Assembly (NCBI GenBank): GCA_016839165.1 | Contig: CP069301.1 | Location: 62,001 to 126,000, forward strand | Length of the DNA stretch: 64,000 nucleotides | Source: Bradyrhizobium sp. PSBB068 | GTDB lineage: Bacteria > Pseudomonadota > Alphaproteobacteria > Rhizobiales > Xanthobacteraceae | Direction of reading: 5' to 3' | Shown: positions 15,863 through 24,501 of the stretch, piece by piece | Numbering within the stretch: position 1 is the first letter of the stretch | Layout of the letters: the number at the start of each line of letters is the position of its first letter | Notes under the pieces: model-generated | Database searches by the model: none | Told to the model about the DNA's origin: nothing | Seen by the model: only the letters and a program-made list of their open reading frames with translations | Translations under genes and position numbers: made by a program

Positions 15863-17791
15863 CTACTGGACGTTGAGGACAAGCATCAGGCCGCCGCCGC
15901 CGTGCTGCTCAACGTTGTTGTTGGCTGTGTGATGCGGGATGTGGCAGTGCACCAGCCATTTGCCCGACTTTCGTGCCGTCCAGACCACGTCGTAGCGCTG
16001 CCCGGGACCGACGTTGACTGTGTCCGCCTGGTATCGCGCGCTTTCCTTGAGGTTCACCCCGTCCACGGCTACGACTTCGAACGGTCCGCCGTGCACATGC
16101 ATGGGATGCACGAAGTTGTTGTTCGTCCCGATGAAGCGAAGTTTGATGGTCTGTCCGACCTTCATGGCGACCGTGTCGGTCGAGGGGTATGCCTTGCCGT
16201 TGATCGTGAAGTAGTTCGGAAGCGCCCCTTCCATCAGCATCGCCGGATAGGTCAGCCATTCGCGCTTCAGCCACTCCTGTAGCTGGATCGCGTAATCGAG
16301 GTCGGCCTTCACCTCGGCCGAGGGGTCCTTCGGCGCGATCAGCAGCGCCCCGTAGAGCCCGAGCGCCTGCTGGCGGTCCGGATGATCGTGGCTGTGGTAG
16401 AAGTACGTGCCGCTCTGGCCCACGTCGAATTCGTAGGTGTAGGAGCCGCCCGGCGGCACCGGGTCTTGGGTGACGTTGGCCGGCCCGTCCATCTCATTCG
16501 GGACGATCAGTCCGTGCCAATGAACCGTGGTGCTTTCTGGAAGCGCATTACGGAAGTTGATGCGGACATGATCCCCCTCCGTCACCTGCAGCCGCGGTCC
16601 CGGGACCTGACGATTGTACGCGTAGGCCTCGACCGCCACGTCCGGAAGGATGTTCCATCGGATGATCTCGGCCTTGATGTCGAAGACCTTGACCCCGTTC
16701 TCGATGCGCGGCGCAAGGACCTTGTCGCCCCTCGCGTCGGGCGCCGCCACGTAAGCGACTTGACGCGGCTTCACGGCGGCCATGTCCTTCATAGCCTCGC
16801 CGGGCAGATCGAAGGTGTTGATCATCCCCGGCGGCATGATGGAGCCGTCGACGTCGCGGGCGCTGAGACCGAGGTTGACGGAAAACCCCGGTATCACCAT
16901 TCCGGAGATCAGAAGGAACGACGTCACGCCGGCGAGCGCCGCCAACTGTGGAGTCGTCGCGTCGCCGCCCATCTGATGGCCCCCGCCAGGGGACGCTTCG
17001 CGGTCGCCCGACTTTTTTGCTTTCTGTTGTCCCCCATGTCCCTCCATGTGGCTCATCTGCTCATCCGACATTTGACCCGTCTCGGACTTCATTCCGGACA
17101 TGTCGCGTTGTTGGCCGGCTGCCTCCGGCCGTTCGGTCATCAGGCCGTGCTTGACCTTCTTCTTCACCATCCAGACGTTGAACGGATAGGCCGTCGTGAA
17201 TCCGACCATGACACCGAGAGACATCACGCCCCAGAAGACGAATTCGAGCGGATCCATGGCGCGCATGTCGCGGCCCATCATCAGCAGGCTCATCGTCGGC
17301 GCCATTCCCGCCATCATCGCGTTCATGCTGATGAATTCCGGCATGAAGCTCTTGCGGACATTTTCCCAATAGGTGCCGCCCATCATCTTCTTCATGAAGA
17401 GGGACTGGAAAATGAACAGACCGAACGAGAAACCGGCAATGTATTCGACGATAAGGTCGATCCACATCGGGAGGCCCAGCAGTGCCGTCACGGTCGCCGC
17501 CAGAATGATGCCGGTGGCATCCCCCGCAACGCAGTGAATAGTGCTCCCGACGCCCTGCTTCCAGAGGGGCGATGTGAAGTGCTCATGCTCCCCTGGACGG
17601 GGCTCCTTGTCCGCGAGCACGTAGAGCAGCAATCCGAACGGGCCCATGTAGAGGGTGACCAGGATGAAACCCCACTTCATCACCGTCGGCTCGGGATTGC
17701 CGTTGAACTGGTCGAACGCGACGTAGGCCGTAGAGCCCGCCGCGAGGACGAACCATGCGATCAGAAAATAATCGTAGGGAAGTGCGATCAT
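15863..17791 (-). CDS. DUF4396 membrane domain fused to a multicopper oxidase
   Basis: 642 residues in two parts. Residues 1-215 are a multi-spanning DUF4396-type domain (YFLIAWFVLAAGSTAYVAFD, GVGSTIHCVAGDATGI, FSFGLFIFQSLFMKKMMGG). A Met/His-rich linker follows (MSGMKSETGQMSDEQMSHME). From about 290 there is one more transmembrane helix and then a multicopper oxidase with HWHG, YFYHSHDHP, HPMHVHGGPF and HCHIPHH, which provide the type 1 and trinuclear copper ligands. Role: membrane-tethered oxidation of Cu(I) in the periplasm, with the N-terminal domain perhaps handling transport. Comparable fusions are known; the function of DUF4396 is not. Confidence 0.9.
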   Translation of the reverse strand: MIALPYDYFLIAWFVLAAGSTAYVAFDQFNGNPEPTVMKWGFILVTLYMGPFGLLLYVLADKEPRPGEHEHFTSPLWKQGVGSTIHCVAGDATGIILAATVTALLGLPMWIDLIVEYIAGFSFGLFIFQSLFMKKMMGGTYWENVRKSFMPEFISMNAMMAGMAPTMSLLMMGRDMRAMDPLEFVFWGVMSLGVMVGFTTAYPFNVWMVKKKVKHGLMTERPEAAGQQRDMSGMKSETGQMSDEQMSHMEGHGGQQKAKKSGDREASPGGGHQMGGDATTPQLAALAGVTSFLLISGMVIPGFSVNLGLSARDVDGSIMPPGMINTFDLPGEAMKDMAAVKPRQVAYVAAPDARGDKVLAPRIENGVKVFDIKAEIIRWNILPDVAVEAYAYNRQVPGPRLQVTEGDHVRINFRNALPESTTVHWHGLIVPNEMDGPANVTQDPVPPGGSYTYEFDVGQSGTYFYHSHDHPDRQQALGLYGALLIAPKDPSAEVKADLDYAIQLQEWLKREWLTYPAMLMEGALPNYFTINGKAYPSTDTVAMKVGQTIKLRFIGTNNNFVHPMHVHGGPFEVVAVDGVNLKESARYQADTVNVGPGQRYDVVWTARKSGKWLVHCHIPHHTANNNVEQHGGGGLMLVLNVQ

Positions 17792-17821
17792 GGAGTCCTC
17801 GCGGTCAGGTGTTCAGGCTGT

Positions 17822-18151
17822 TCAGCCGCCGTGCTTGCCGATCCAGTCCTTGAGCATGGTCTGCTCTTTGGTCTGATCCTTGACCGTCTTCTCGGCCATT
17901 TCGCGGATCATCGGGTCTTTAGTCTCCTTCAGCACCGTCTGCGACATCTCGATCGCGCCCTGATGGTGAGCGACCATCATCTTCGCCCACGCCTTCGTAG
18001 GGTCGGGATCCATTCCCTTCTTCATGTCGGCATTCATTTTTTCCATGGACTTTGTGTAGGCCGGACCGGCGTCGTCGGCGTACGAAGGCATCGATAGCGC
18101 AAACAGCACCGCGACAGACGCGGCCGAAATCTTCAGGATGTTTCGTGACAT
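17822..18151 (-). CDS. DUF305 copper-region protein
   Basis: 109 residues from the ATG at 18151, preceded by GGAGA. Signal peptide with cleavage after SMPSYA, then one DUF305 helical domain: YTKSMEKMNADMKKGMDPDP and MMVAHHQGAIEMSQTVLKET. The HHxGAIxM motif and many Met suggest metal binding in the periplasm. It is the first gene of the five-gene copper operon, 30 bases before the oxidase fusion. The family's function is unknown, but it is frequent in copper and silver clusters. Confidence 0.9.
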   Translation of the reverse strand: MSRNILKISAASVAVLFALSMPSYADDAGPAYTKSMEKMNADMKKGMDPDPTKAWAKMMVAHHQGAIEMSQTVLKETKDPMIREMAEKTVKDQTKEQTMLKDWIGKHGG

Positions 18152-18460
18152 CTCATTCTCCATTGTTTGAAAACACATTCGCAAACGGCCGGCACAAATT
18201 GTTGTTCCGCGGATGTGGCGACGACATTTCCGGCTTTGGCGACGAGCGTTTGCACAAGCGCGAGCACGCGTTGTCGACAGGACCTCGCCGGACTGAGCAT
18301 CTTCCATAAGAGTGAATTCATGGCCGACGTGCGCGGCAGACCTCCTGCAATTTCAGGCAACGGCATGTCGCCGCGGCGGGCGGAAAAGCACTTTCCGGAC
18401 AGCCTGGGTATTTGCTAAGCCTGTCGTGCTGCGGCGGCGATGCGAGCTGGGTCGAACCGA
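18152..18460 (-). other. Intergenic leader of the DUF305 operon
   Basis: About 310 bases without a supported gene. It should contain the promoter of the minus-strand operon that begins at 18151. No GTAACC-N16-CGAA site, CsoR-type or MerR-type palindrome was found by eye. Confidence 0.4.
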
Positions 18461-19447
18461 TCATCGGTACCTCCACGTCGCAGCGAGCAGTCGCTCTTCC
18501 CACAATGCGCTGGAGGTAGCGAAGACATTGTAGCCGACCCACGGATGCCTCTTGATCGAATCCAGCCGCTTGATTCCGTCGAGACGGTTGAACCGGCACG
18601 CCCTGGGATCGAACACAAATACTCTGAGCGACATCTCTTCGAGGAGGTGACGCGTGATGCCATGCGTCGTGTCGGATCCGTGCTCCTCACAGATGACCAC
18701 GCAATCGCGGTGCATCAGCCGTTCCGCGCCGGTCAGCGCTTCGATTTCCACGCCTTCCACATCGAGCTTGACCACCACCGGAAGCGATGCATCGACGAGC
18801 CCGCCCGCAACCAGGCTGTCCAGCGAAACGACAGTTACGGCGTCCGGCTCGTTTTCGGTCAGCCTGAGGGTCTCCAAGGCTTCATGCCTTGCGCCCGTGA
18901 TCCTCACAAAACCGGCCGCCTGTCCACCGACCGCGGCGTTGAGCCATCGGAAACGGTCGCCGTTCAGGAGCGCGTTCGCGCCAAGCCGTTTCGCGTTTTC
19001 CGGAGACGCTTCGATGGCGAGCGTGGGCTGCCTGCCGAAAGGCCGGCTGGACGCCAGCACGGACCAGTAACCGAAGTTCGCCCCGCAGTCGACGAAGGAG
19101 TACCTGAGGTCTGCCGCGCACCTTAAGAAGGCTTCGATCTCCTCTTCATAATCGTATCTCGGATTAAGCATTCTGCTCCAGTATCCGTCGCAGAACGGGA
19201 TGGCGAAGTCGGCATCCTCGTTCAACCGGACGATGATGTCGCGATCGGCAACGACAGTCGCGACCGCCTTGCAACCGTGCCTGTAGCCGCGATGTCCGTA
19301 AGGTCGCGTGATGACGGATCCGGCCTGAAGGGCCAGCACCGCAACGCGGTCGATCACGCCGGCGCCGCTCAGCCTTCCGCTCTTGCGATCGAAAGCGAGC
19401 GGTCGTTCGGACGCAACTCCGTCAGCCTGGCGCAACGATGCCTCCAT
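18461..19447 (-). CDS. FkbM-family methyltransferase
   Basis: 328 residues with a strong GGAGGG site before the ATG. The SAM-binding motif is FVDCGANFGYWSVLASS, followed by LAIEASPENAKRLGANALLN, VVSLDSLVAGG and VVKLDVEGVEIEALTGAERL, all typical of FkbM-type O-methyltransferases. These enzymes usually modify sugars or secondary metabolites. It lies 75 bases after the CusF-like gene on the same strand and may be the last gene of that operon. Its role beside copper genes is unclear; modification of an envelope glycan is possible. Confidence 0.85.
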   Translation of the reverse strand: MEASLRQADGVASERPLAFDRKSGRLSGAGVIDRVAVLALQAGSVITRPYGHRGYRHGCKAVATVVADRDIIVRLNEDADFAIPFCDGYWSRMLNPRYDYEEEIEAFLRCAADLRYSFVDCGANFGYWSVLASSRPFGRQPTLAIEASPENAKRLGANALLNGDRFRWLNAAVGGQAAGFVRITGARHEALETLRLTENEPDAVTVVSLDSLVAGGLVDASLPVVVKLDVEGVEIEALTGAERLMHRDCVVICEEHGSDTTHGITRHLLEEMSLRVFVFDPRACRFNRLDGIKRLDSIKRHPWVGYNVFATSSALWEERLLAATWRYR

Positions 19448-19522
19448 CCATTCCCTCCAAGGTCCGCTTCTCGACCCGGTGCCGCCGGCTCACGCAGCGC
19501 GGCGGCACCGGCCGTTCCGGGG

Positions 19523-19825
19523 TTACTTGCCCTTCTGCATCTTCGTGATCGTGATGCCGGCGGTCGCCCGTTCGGCTTCGAACTGGACCTTGTCGCCGAC
19601 CTTGACCTGCTTGAGCATCCCCGGGTCCTGCACCCGGAAGACCATGGTCATGCCGTCTTCGTCCATATCGAGATTCTTGATGGGGCCGTGCTTCAACGTG
19701 ATCTTGCCGGCGGTCTCGTCGATCTTCTTCACCTCGCCGTTGACCATGGCGTTCTGGGCGAACGCCGCGGTCGAAATTGTTGCCAAAACGACGGCGAAAA
19801 CTGCTGCTGCAAGTTTGTTCTTCAT
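19523..19825 (-). CDS. CusF-like periplasmic copper chaperone
   Basis: 100 residues with a signal peptide (AFA cleavage near 23) and a small OB-fold. His46 in ITLKHGPI and Met59/Met61 in DGMTMVFRV match the His36, Met47 and Met49 Cu(I)/Ag(I) ligands of E. coli CusF. The Trp that caps the metal in E. coli is absent; DMDED stands in its place. Role: deliver Cu(I) to CusB-type adaptors. It follows the cupredoxin by 25 bases in the same operon. Confidence 0.88.
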   Translation of the reverse strand: MKNKLAAAVFAVVLATISTAAFAQNAMVNGEVKKIDETAGKITLKHGPIKNLDMDEDGMTMVFRVQDPGMLKQVKVGDKVQFEAERATAGITITKMQKGK

Positions 19826-19850
19826 GATGTTTTCCTTGGTTTTGTCGGGA

Positions 19851-20348
19851 TCACTTGACGACGATCGTACCGACCATGCCGGCTTCGCGATGACCCGGGA
19901 TCAGGCACGAATATTCGAACTCTCCGGGCTTGCTGAACTTCCAGACGATCTCGTCGGTCTTCTTGGGGGCAAGCCGCTTGCCGTTCGGGTCGTCGTGCTC
20001 CATGTCGGGGTTCTTCTTCATGGCCTCCGCATGCTTGAGATTTTCGGCGGTCGTCGCCAGGATGAATTCATGGTCGAGTTCACCGTTGTTGCGGAGCATG
20101 AACTTGACCTGCTCGCCCGTCTTGATCTCCAGTTTTGCGGGCATGAACATCATCTTCCCGTCCATCTCGCCCATGGTCACCTGAACGATCCGGGCGGGCT
20201 TCTTGGCATCGCCGGGCTCGCCCGCGGAGAACGTCTCGTCGTGGCTGTGGCTATGTCCGGCCGGACCCTCGCCCGCCCAAACGGCGGTACCGCCTGCCAG
20301 CAGTAAACCCGCGATTGCCGAAGCGACGGCTTGATTGATGGTCTTCAT
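19851..20348 (-). CDS. Cupredoxin (plastocyanin-like) copper protein
   Basis: 165 residues. Signal peptide ending TAVWA, a His-rich start (GPAGHSHSHDE), then a cupredoxin fold. The likely type 1 copper ligands are His in ELDHEFILAT, and Cys, His and Met in YSCLIPGHREAGM. An insertion with KHAEAMKKNPDMEHDDP is Met/His-rich. It sits between the multicopper oxidase and CusF genes. Role, inferred: electron transfer or copper sequestration in the periplasm during copper stress. Confidence 0.9.
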   Translation of the reverse strand: MKTINQAVASAIAGLLLAGGTAVWAGEGPAGHSHSHDETFSAGEPGDAKKPARIVQVTMGEMDGKMMFMPAKLEIKTGEQVKFMLRNNGELDHEFILATTAENLKHAEAMKKNPDMEHDDPNGKRLAPKKTDEIVWKFSKPGEFEYSCLIPGHREAGMVGTIVVK

Positions 20349-20391
20349 TAGTCTTCTCCTGTCTGATGTTGAGTTCGAAAAGGCGTCCGGA

Positions 20392-21765
20392 TCACATGCC
20401 CTTCATGCCTTTCATTCCTTTCATGCCCTTCATTTGCGTCGTCCCGCCTTCCTCCTTGCCGCCGTTCTGGCGGGGAGCCGCTGAGGCGGGCGCATCGACT
20501 TCGTATGCGACCGTGCCTTGCGGATTTTTGTAGGGACCCGGGTCCTTGTAATCGTCGCGGGCCATTCCTTCCCGGATCTTCATGACGGAGAACATGCCGC
20601 CCATTTCGATGGGGCCGAACTGGCCGGAGCCCGACATCATCATGAGCGTGTTGTCCGGCATCGGCATCTCCATCTCGCCCATGGCCATTCCTGTCGAACC
20701 CATCACCATCGCGTCCGGAGCAAGCTTGCCGACAGCCTTGGCGAGATCCTTCTTCGACACACCGATCATGTTGCGCATGTCGTGCCCCATCGAGTTCATG
20801 GTGTGGTGCGACTTGTGGCAGTGGAACGCCCAGTCGCCGGGATTGTCAGCGAGCACGTCGAAGGCGCGGACCGCTCCGACGGGAACGTCGGTCGTCGTCT
20901 CCGGCAACTGCGCGCTTTCTGGCACCCAGCCTCCGTCTGTGCAGGTCACCGCGAAGCTGTGCCCGTGGAGATGGATCGGATGGTTGGTCATCGTGAGATT
21001 TCCGATGCGCACGCGCACCTTGTCCCCGAGGCGGACGGGCAGCGGATCGATGCCGGGAAACACGCGGCTGTTCCAAGTCCACATGTTGAAGTCGGTCATC
21101 TCGTTGACCTTCGGCAGATAGGTGCCGGGATCGATGAGATACGTGCTCATGATGAAGACGAAGTCGCGGTCGACCGGCCGGAAGGTCTGGTCCCGGGGGT
21201 GGACAATGAACATGCCCATCATGCCCATCGCCATCTGCACCATCTCGTCCGAGTGCGGGTGGTACATGAACGTCCCGCTCGTCTTGATCTGGAATTCGTA
21301 GACGAAGGTCTTGCCGGGTTTGATGTGAGGCTGGTTGAGGCCGCCCACCCCGTCCATGCCGTTCGGTACGATCATGCCGTGCCAGTGCACGGTGGTATGC
21401 TCGGGCAGCTTGTTGGTGACGAAGATCCGGACCTTGTCGCCTTCGACCGCCTCGATGGTCGGACCGGGCGATTGCCCGTTGTATCCCCACAAGTAGGCCT
21501 TCATGCCCTCAGCGAACTCGCGCACGACCGGTTCGGCGACGAGATGGAATTCCTTCCAGTCCCCGTTCATCCGCCACGGCAGCGACCATCCGTTCAACGT
21601 CACGACCGGCCGATAGTCCGGACCGGACGTCGGATGCAGCGGCGGCTGCATTACCGCCTTTTCCATGGAGGGCGCTTCCGGAATGTTGGCCGCCTGCACC
21701 CGGCCGCTCACTGCGCTCGCGCTTATCAGCGCGGCCGTTCCGATGAATCCTCTACGCGATAGCAT
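20392..21765 (-). CDS. Tat-exported multicopper oxidase with KGM-repeat tail
   Basis: 457 residues. The N terminus has a twin-arginine motif (SRRGFIG) and signal sequence. Copper-site motifs are TTVHWHGMIVPN, FMYHPHSDEM, NHPIHLHGHSF and HCHKSHHTMNSMGHDM. The C-terminal third is Met-rich (MGEMEMPMPDNTLMMMSGSG) and ends in four KGM units. Role: periplasmic oxidation of Cu(I) to the less toxic Cu(II). An AAGGAGA site precedes the start, which lies 10 bases after the TolC-like gene. The KGM tail recurs in the small protein at 28620. Confidence 0.92.
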   Translation of the reverse strand: MLSRRGFIGTAALISASAVSGRVQAANIPEAPSMEKAVMQPPLHPTSGPDYRPVVTLNGWSLPWRMNGDWKEFHLVAEPVVREFAEGMKAYLWGYNGQSPGPTIEAVEGDKVRIFVTNKLPEHTTVHWHGMIVPNGMDGVGGLNQPHIKPGKTFVYEFQIKTSGTFMYHPHSDEMVQMAMGMMGMFIVHPRDQTFRPVDRDFVFIMSTYLIDPGTYLPKVNEMTDFNMWTWNSRVFPGIDPLPVRLGDKVRVRIGNLTMTNHPIHLHGHSFAVTCTDGGWVPESAQLPETTTDVPVGAVRAFDVLADNPGDWAFHCHKSHHTMNSMGHDMRNMIGVSKKDLAKAVGKLAPDAMVMGSTGMAMGEMEMPMPDNTLMMMSGSGQFGPIEMGGMFSVMKIREGMARDDYKDPGPYKNPQGTVAYEVDAPASAAPRQNGGKEEGGTTQMKGMKGMKGMKGM

Positions 21766-21775
21766 GATTGTCTCC

Positions 21776-23242
21776 TTAATGGCCGCCGCCCCCGCCGGCC
21801 TGGGCGGTGGTGGTCTGACGGGGTTGGTTCTGGGACTCTCCGGAGCCGCCGCCGTTGACGACCGTCTGAAGGTCGGACTGGGCGAACCAGAAGTCTCGCT
21901 TGGCCTCGATTCCGGCGCGCAGCGATGCGATGCGCTGGCGCGCCTCGGTCAGCAGCGCGAAAACGTCGATCTGCATGCTCGAGAAGCGTAGCTGCATCTC
22001 TTCGGTGATGATCTTGCGCAGCGGCAGCACTTCACGCTGGTACTGGCCGGCGATTTCGTAGGTCGACCTGTAGACGCGGTAGGCGTCCCTTGCCTCAGAA
22101 CGTACGTTGATCGCCTTTTCGGTCAGGCGGTTGAACGACTTATTGTAGGTCTCGGCAGCCTGCCGGACCCGCACCTCGCCGCCGTCGAAGATCGGAATCT
22201 GGAACTGGATGTCGAAGCCGCGTTCGCGGAAGGGCGCACTTTCGGGATCGCGCGTCTTGCGGTCGATCCCCGCCACATCGAGGAGCGTCACGAACCGGCT
22301 CGCTTCCGTTAGATTGAGAGATTTCGCGAGGGCGTCGAGTTCGATCCGCGCGATCTGCAGGTCGATGCGGTGGCTGACCGCATCGACCTCGATCAACGGG
22401 AGCGCCGAGGGATGCCGGGGCAACGCCGGCAACGTGCCGGGAATCCGGAAGGCCAGGTCGCTTCCCCAAAGCCCCATCAGACGCGCGAGGCGTTCCCGCG
22501 AGCTCGCCGCCTCCTGGCGTATCGATCCGAGTTCGGCCGTGGTCTCGGCATAGAACACCTGCTCGCGCGCCTGGTCGAGCTTGTTGAGCGATCCGGTCTG
22601 GCCGAGTTTGAGGGCTAGTTGGGCCGTGGATTCCGCGGTGGATTTGGCGTCCGCGAGAAGTCCGATGAGTTCGTTGGCGGCGACCGCGCGGTAATAGGAC
22701 CGTCTGACTTCCGCGGCGAGCCGCAGCGTCTCGAGGGCGGCCCGCAACTGCGCCTGCCGGAAACGTTGACGTGCGATTTCCGAGCGGAACGGCAGGGTGG
22801 CGAGCGCCAGAATGTCGCCGACGACCTGCCGTTCGATCTCGACGGCTCCGTTGCCCGATATTCGCGAAATCGAGAACGTGGGATTGGGCGGCAGGCTCTC
22901 CTGGACGAGGTCCGCTTCCGCCAGCGCCAGTTCGTTGTAGGCCGCCTGAAGGCCCCGGTTGCTGAGGAGCGCGACCTGGACCGCGGTTTCGACGTTCAGG
23001 GTCCGGCGCAGCAGCCGCTTGACCGCATCGTTCGCGACCACGACATCGTCGGCGGTCCGGATCGAGATCACGTCCTTCTTGATGGTGCCGCCGGCGATGT
23101 CGGCCACCGCCGTCATGCCGCCGTCCGGAGAGAACGTTGCGCAACCCGAGAGCAGCAGCGCGGCTGACAGCGACGATAACGCCGTTCTGGCCCCGGTGGC
23201 GCCCGTCGCGCGTCGCAGTCGGATGAAAAGTGTTTCTGTCAT
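21776..23242 (-). CDS. TolC-family outer-membrane lipoprotein channel
   Basis: 488 residues. The head SSLSAALLLSGCATFSPDGG contains a lipobox (LSGC), so this copy would be lipidated, unlike the channel at 7160. Two efflux-protein repeats follow, seen in VQVALLSNRGLQAAYNELAL and AVSHRIDLQIARIELDALAK. The C-terminal region ends in a Gly/Gln-rich tail. It is nine bases downstream of a small lipoprotein gene and ten upstream of the oxidase. No RND pump is adjacent, so it may serve the CusAB pump or a CopB-like role. Confidence 0.88.
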   Translation of the reverse strand: MTETLFIRLRRATGATGARTALSSLSAALLLSGCATFSPDGGMTAVADIAGGTIKKDVISIRTADDVVVANDAVKRLLRRTLNVETAVQVALLSNRGLQAAYNELALAEADLVQESLPPNPTFSISRISGNGAVEIERQVVGDILALATLPFRSEIARQRFRQAQLRAALETLRLAAEVRRSYYRAVAANELIGLLADAKSTAESTAQLALKLGQTGSLNKLDQAREQVFYAETTAELGSIRQEAASSRERLARLMGLWGSDLAFRIPGTLPALPRHPSALPLIEVDAVSHRIDLQIARIELDALAKSLNLTEASRFVTLLDVAGIDRKTRDPESAPFRERGFDIQFQIPIFDGGEVRVRQAAETYNKSFNRLTEKAINVRSEARDAYRVYRSTYEIAGQYQREVLPLRKIITEEMQLRFSSMQIDVFALLTEARQRIASLRAGIEAKRDFWFAQSDLQTVVNGGGSGESQNQPRQTTTAQAGGGGGH

Positions 23243-23251
23243 GGCGTCCTC

Positions 23252-23542
23252 CTACTGCTCGGATTTGGGCGTGGGAGTTACGCGCTGGTTCTGTTCTTTC
23301 CAGCCGGATGGCGCGGTCGGCCGCATGCTTGTGTAGGGCGCGATGCCGGAGCGGTAGCTGACGCCGGCGACCGGCACGTTCGGGTCGGCCGGATCCGCAC
23401 CGACGAGCGGAACGGTCGGAATGCATCCCCCGAGCGACCACGTCGCGGCGGTCATCCCCACGATTGCCCGAAATCTATTGCCTAATATCCTCTTCACCAC
23501 CGACCGGACGGCGGCGAGAATCGCCCCAAGCTGCGCAAACAT
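23252..23542 (-). CDS. Small lipoprotein of the copper operon (96 aa)
   Basis: From the ATG at 23542 the sequence has a basic head (VKRILGNRFR), a hydrophobic stretch and a lipobox at WSLGGC, followed by a Pro/Asp-rich mature part (VGADPADPNVPVAGVSYRSG) and a short polar tail. It leads the operon TolC, oxidase, cupredoxin, CusF. Similar short lipoproteins stand before TolC genes in related copper clusters (from memory). Function unknown. An AGGAAAAG site upstream supports this start over the longer in-frame one at 23596. Confidence 0.7.
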   Translation of the reverse strand: MFAQLGAILAAVRSVVKRILGNRFRAIVGMTAATWSLGGCIPTVPLVGADPADPNVPVAGVSYRSGIAPYTSMRPTAPSGWKEQNQRVTPTPKSEQ

Positions 23543-23614
23543 TATCTTTTCCTGAACTGACGATGGACCACAGGCGCGCGAGCCCTCGACAGGCACGGCA
23601 CCGCGTAGCTTCGA

Positions 23615-24088
23615 TCAGGTCAGGAAATGGGGGGGGCGATAGTGCCGGGGGGGAGCCTTGTCGGCGACGTTCAGGTAACCTTCGACTTCGCAAAGCGCCG
23701 TCGGAGCGGAAGGCGTCACGATGTCGACGACCTTCGCCGGAAGAGCGGTCACGCACATCAGCCCGCAGCACTCCCCGCCGGATTTATGCGGAGCTTTTTC
23801 GGGAGCCGACTTCGAATCCGATGCCACCGACATCGAATGGTCACCGCCGCCGGAATGTGCCGGCGCAGCGGCATGATCATGGATCTGGCCGTCGTCGTGC
23901 AAATGTTGCGGCTCGGAATGGACATGAACCATTCCGGGAACGTGGTTCTCGTCCGTCAGGCACGGCGCGGGCGCGTGGACGCCGGGCAGCGCGTAGGAGA
24001 TCGTCGGCGCCAGTACGCAAAGCAGATAGGCTAGGGCTACCAGCCACCCTGCCCTTGTTCGCTTCGTTCTGGTCAACCGGACGACCAT
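23615..24088 (-). CDS. His-rich exported protein with CCxxxC motif
   Basis: 157 residues from the ATG at 24088; a longer GTG start at 24118 is possible. A hydrophobic segment (WLVALAYLLCVLAPTISYALPG) acts as signal or anchor. The centre is His-rich (MVHVHSEPQHLHDDGQIHDH) and is followed by GGECCGLMCVTALPA. Such His/Cys content suggests a periplasmic copper scavenger. It lies between the copper operon and csoR on the minus strand. A conserved but unnamed family in Bradyrhizobium relatives, from memory. Confidence 0.7.
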   Translation of the reverse strand: MVVRLTRTKRTRAGWLVALAYLLCVLAPTISYALPGVHAPAPCLTDENHVPGMVHVHSEPQHLHDDGQIHDHAAAPAHSGGGDHSMSVASDSKSAPEKAPHKSGGECCGLMCVTALPAKVVDIVTPSAPTALCEVEGYLNVADKAPPRHYRPPHFLT

Positions 24089-24172
24089 GCAGACATCAAC
24101 GCCTTTTCGCACCAACACTCGGGAGCATAGCGGCGAAGATCGCGGCCGCCAAGATGGAACTTTTGGTGTCGC

Positions 24173-24448
24173 TCATCGGTCAGCCCGGCCGATGACCGCC
24201 ATTAATTCGGCGATCTTCTTCCTCTGGTCTGTTTTGTCGCCGCTCGCGATGGCGTGTTCGACGCAGTGGGAGACGTGGTCCCTCAGGACTTCCTCCTCGA
24301 CCCGTCGCAGCGCGGCACGGACCGCCGAAATCTGCGTGACGATATCGATGCAGTAGCGCTCCTCGTCCACCATTTTGGAGAGGCCGCGCACCTGGCCCTC
24401 GATCCGGCCGAGGCGTTTCTGACAGGATACCTTGATGTCTTTCCGCAT
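24173..24448 (-). CDS. csoR: CsoR-family copper-sensing repressor
   Basis: 91 residues, the normal size. Cys33 (RYCIDIVTQ), His58 and Cys62 ([11 protein letters not shown]) have the same spacing as the Cys36-His61-Cys65 trigonal Cu(I) site of Mycobacterium CsoR. The head [20 protein letters not shown] is the DNA-facing basic helix. Family knowledge: Cu(I) binding releases the repressor. It is divergent from copA with a 53-base gap holding a palindrome at 24458-24474, so it probably represses both. Confidence 0.9.
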   Translation of the reverse strand: MRKDIKVSCQKRLGRIEGQVRGLSKMVDEERYCIDIVTQISAVRAALRRVEEEVLRDHVSHCVEHAIASGDKTDQRKKIAELMAVIGRADR

Positions 24449-24457
24449 GGGTCTTAT

Positions 24458-24474
24458 ATACCCCTACACGGTAT
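24458..24474. promoter_or_regulatory. Probable CsoR operator between csoR and copA
   Basis: The sequence ATACCCCTACACGGTAT has perfect ATACC/GGTAT arms around seven bases and C/G tracts as in CsoR/FrmR-type operators. It sits in the short gap between divergent csoR (start 24448) and copA (start 24502). Confidence 0.6.
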
Positions 24475-24501
24475 GGGTTGCAAGTAGGCAAGGAGCTCGA
24501 A

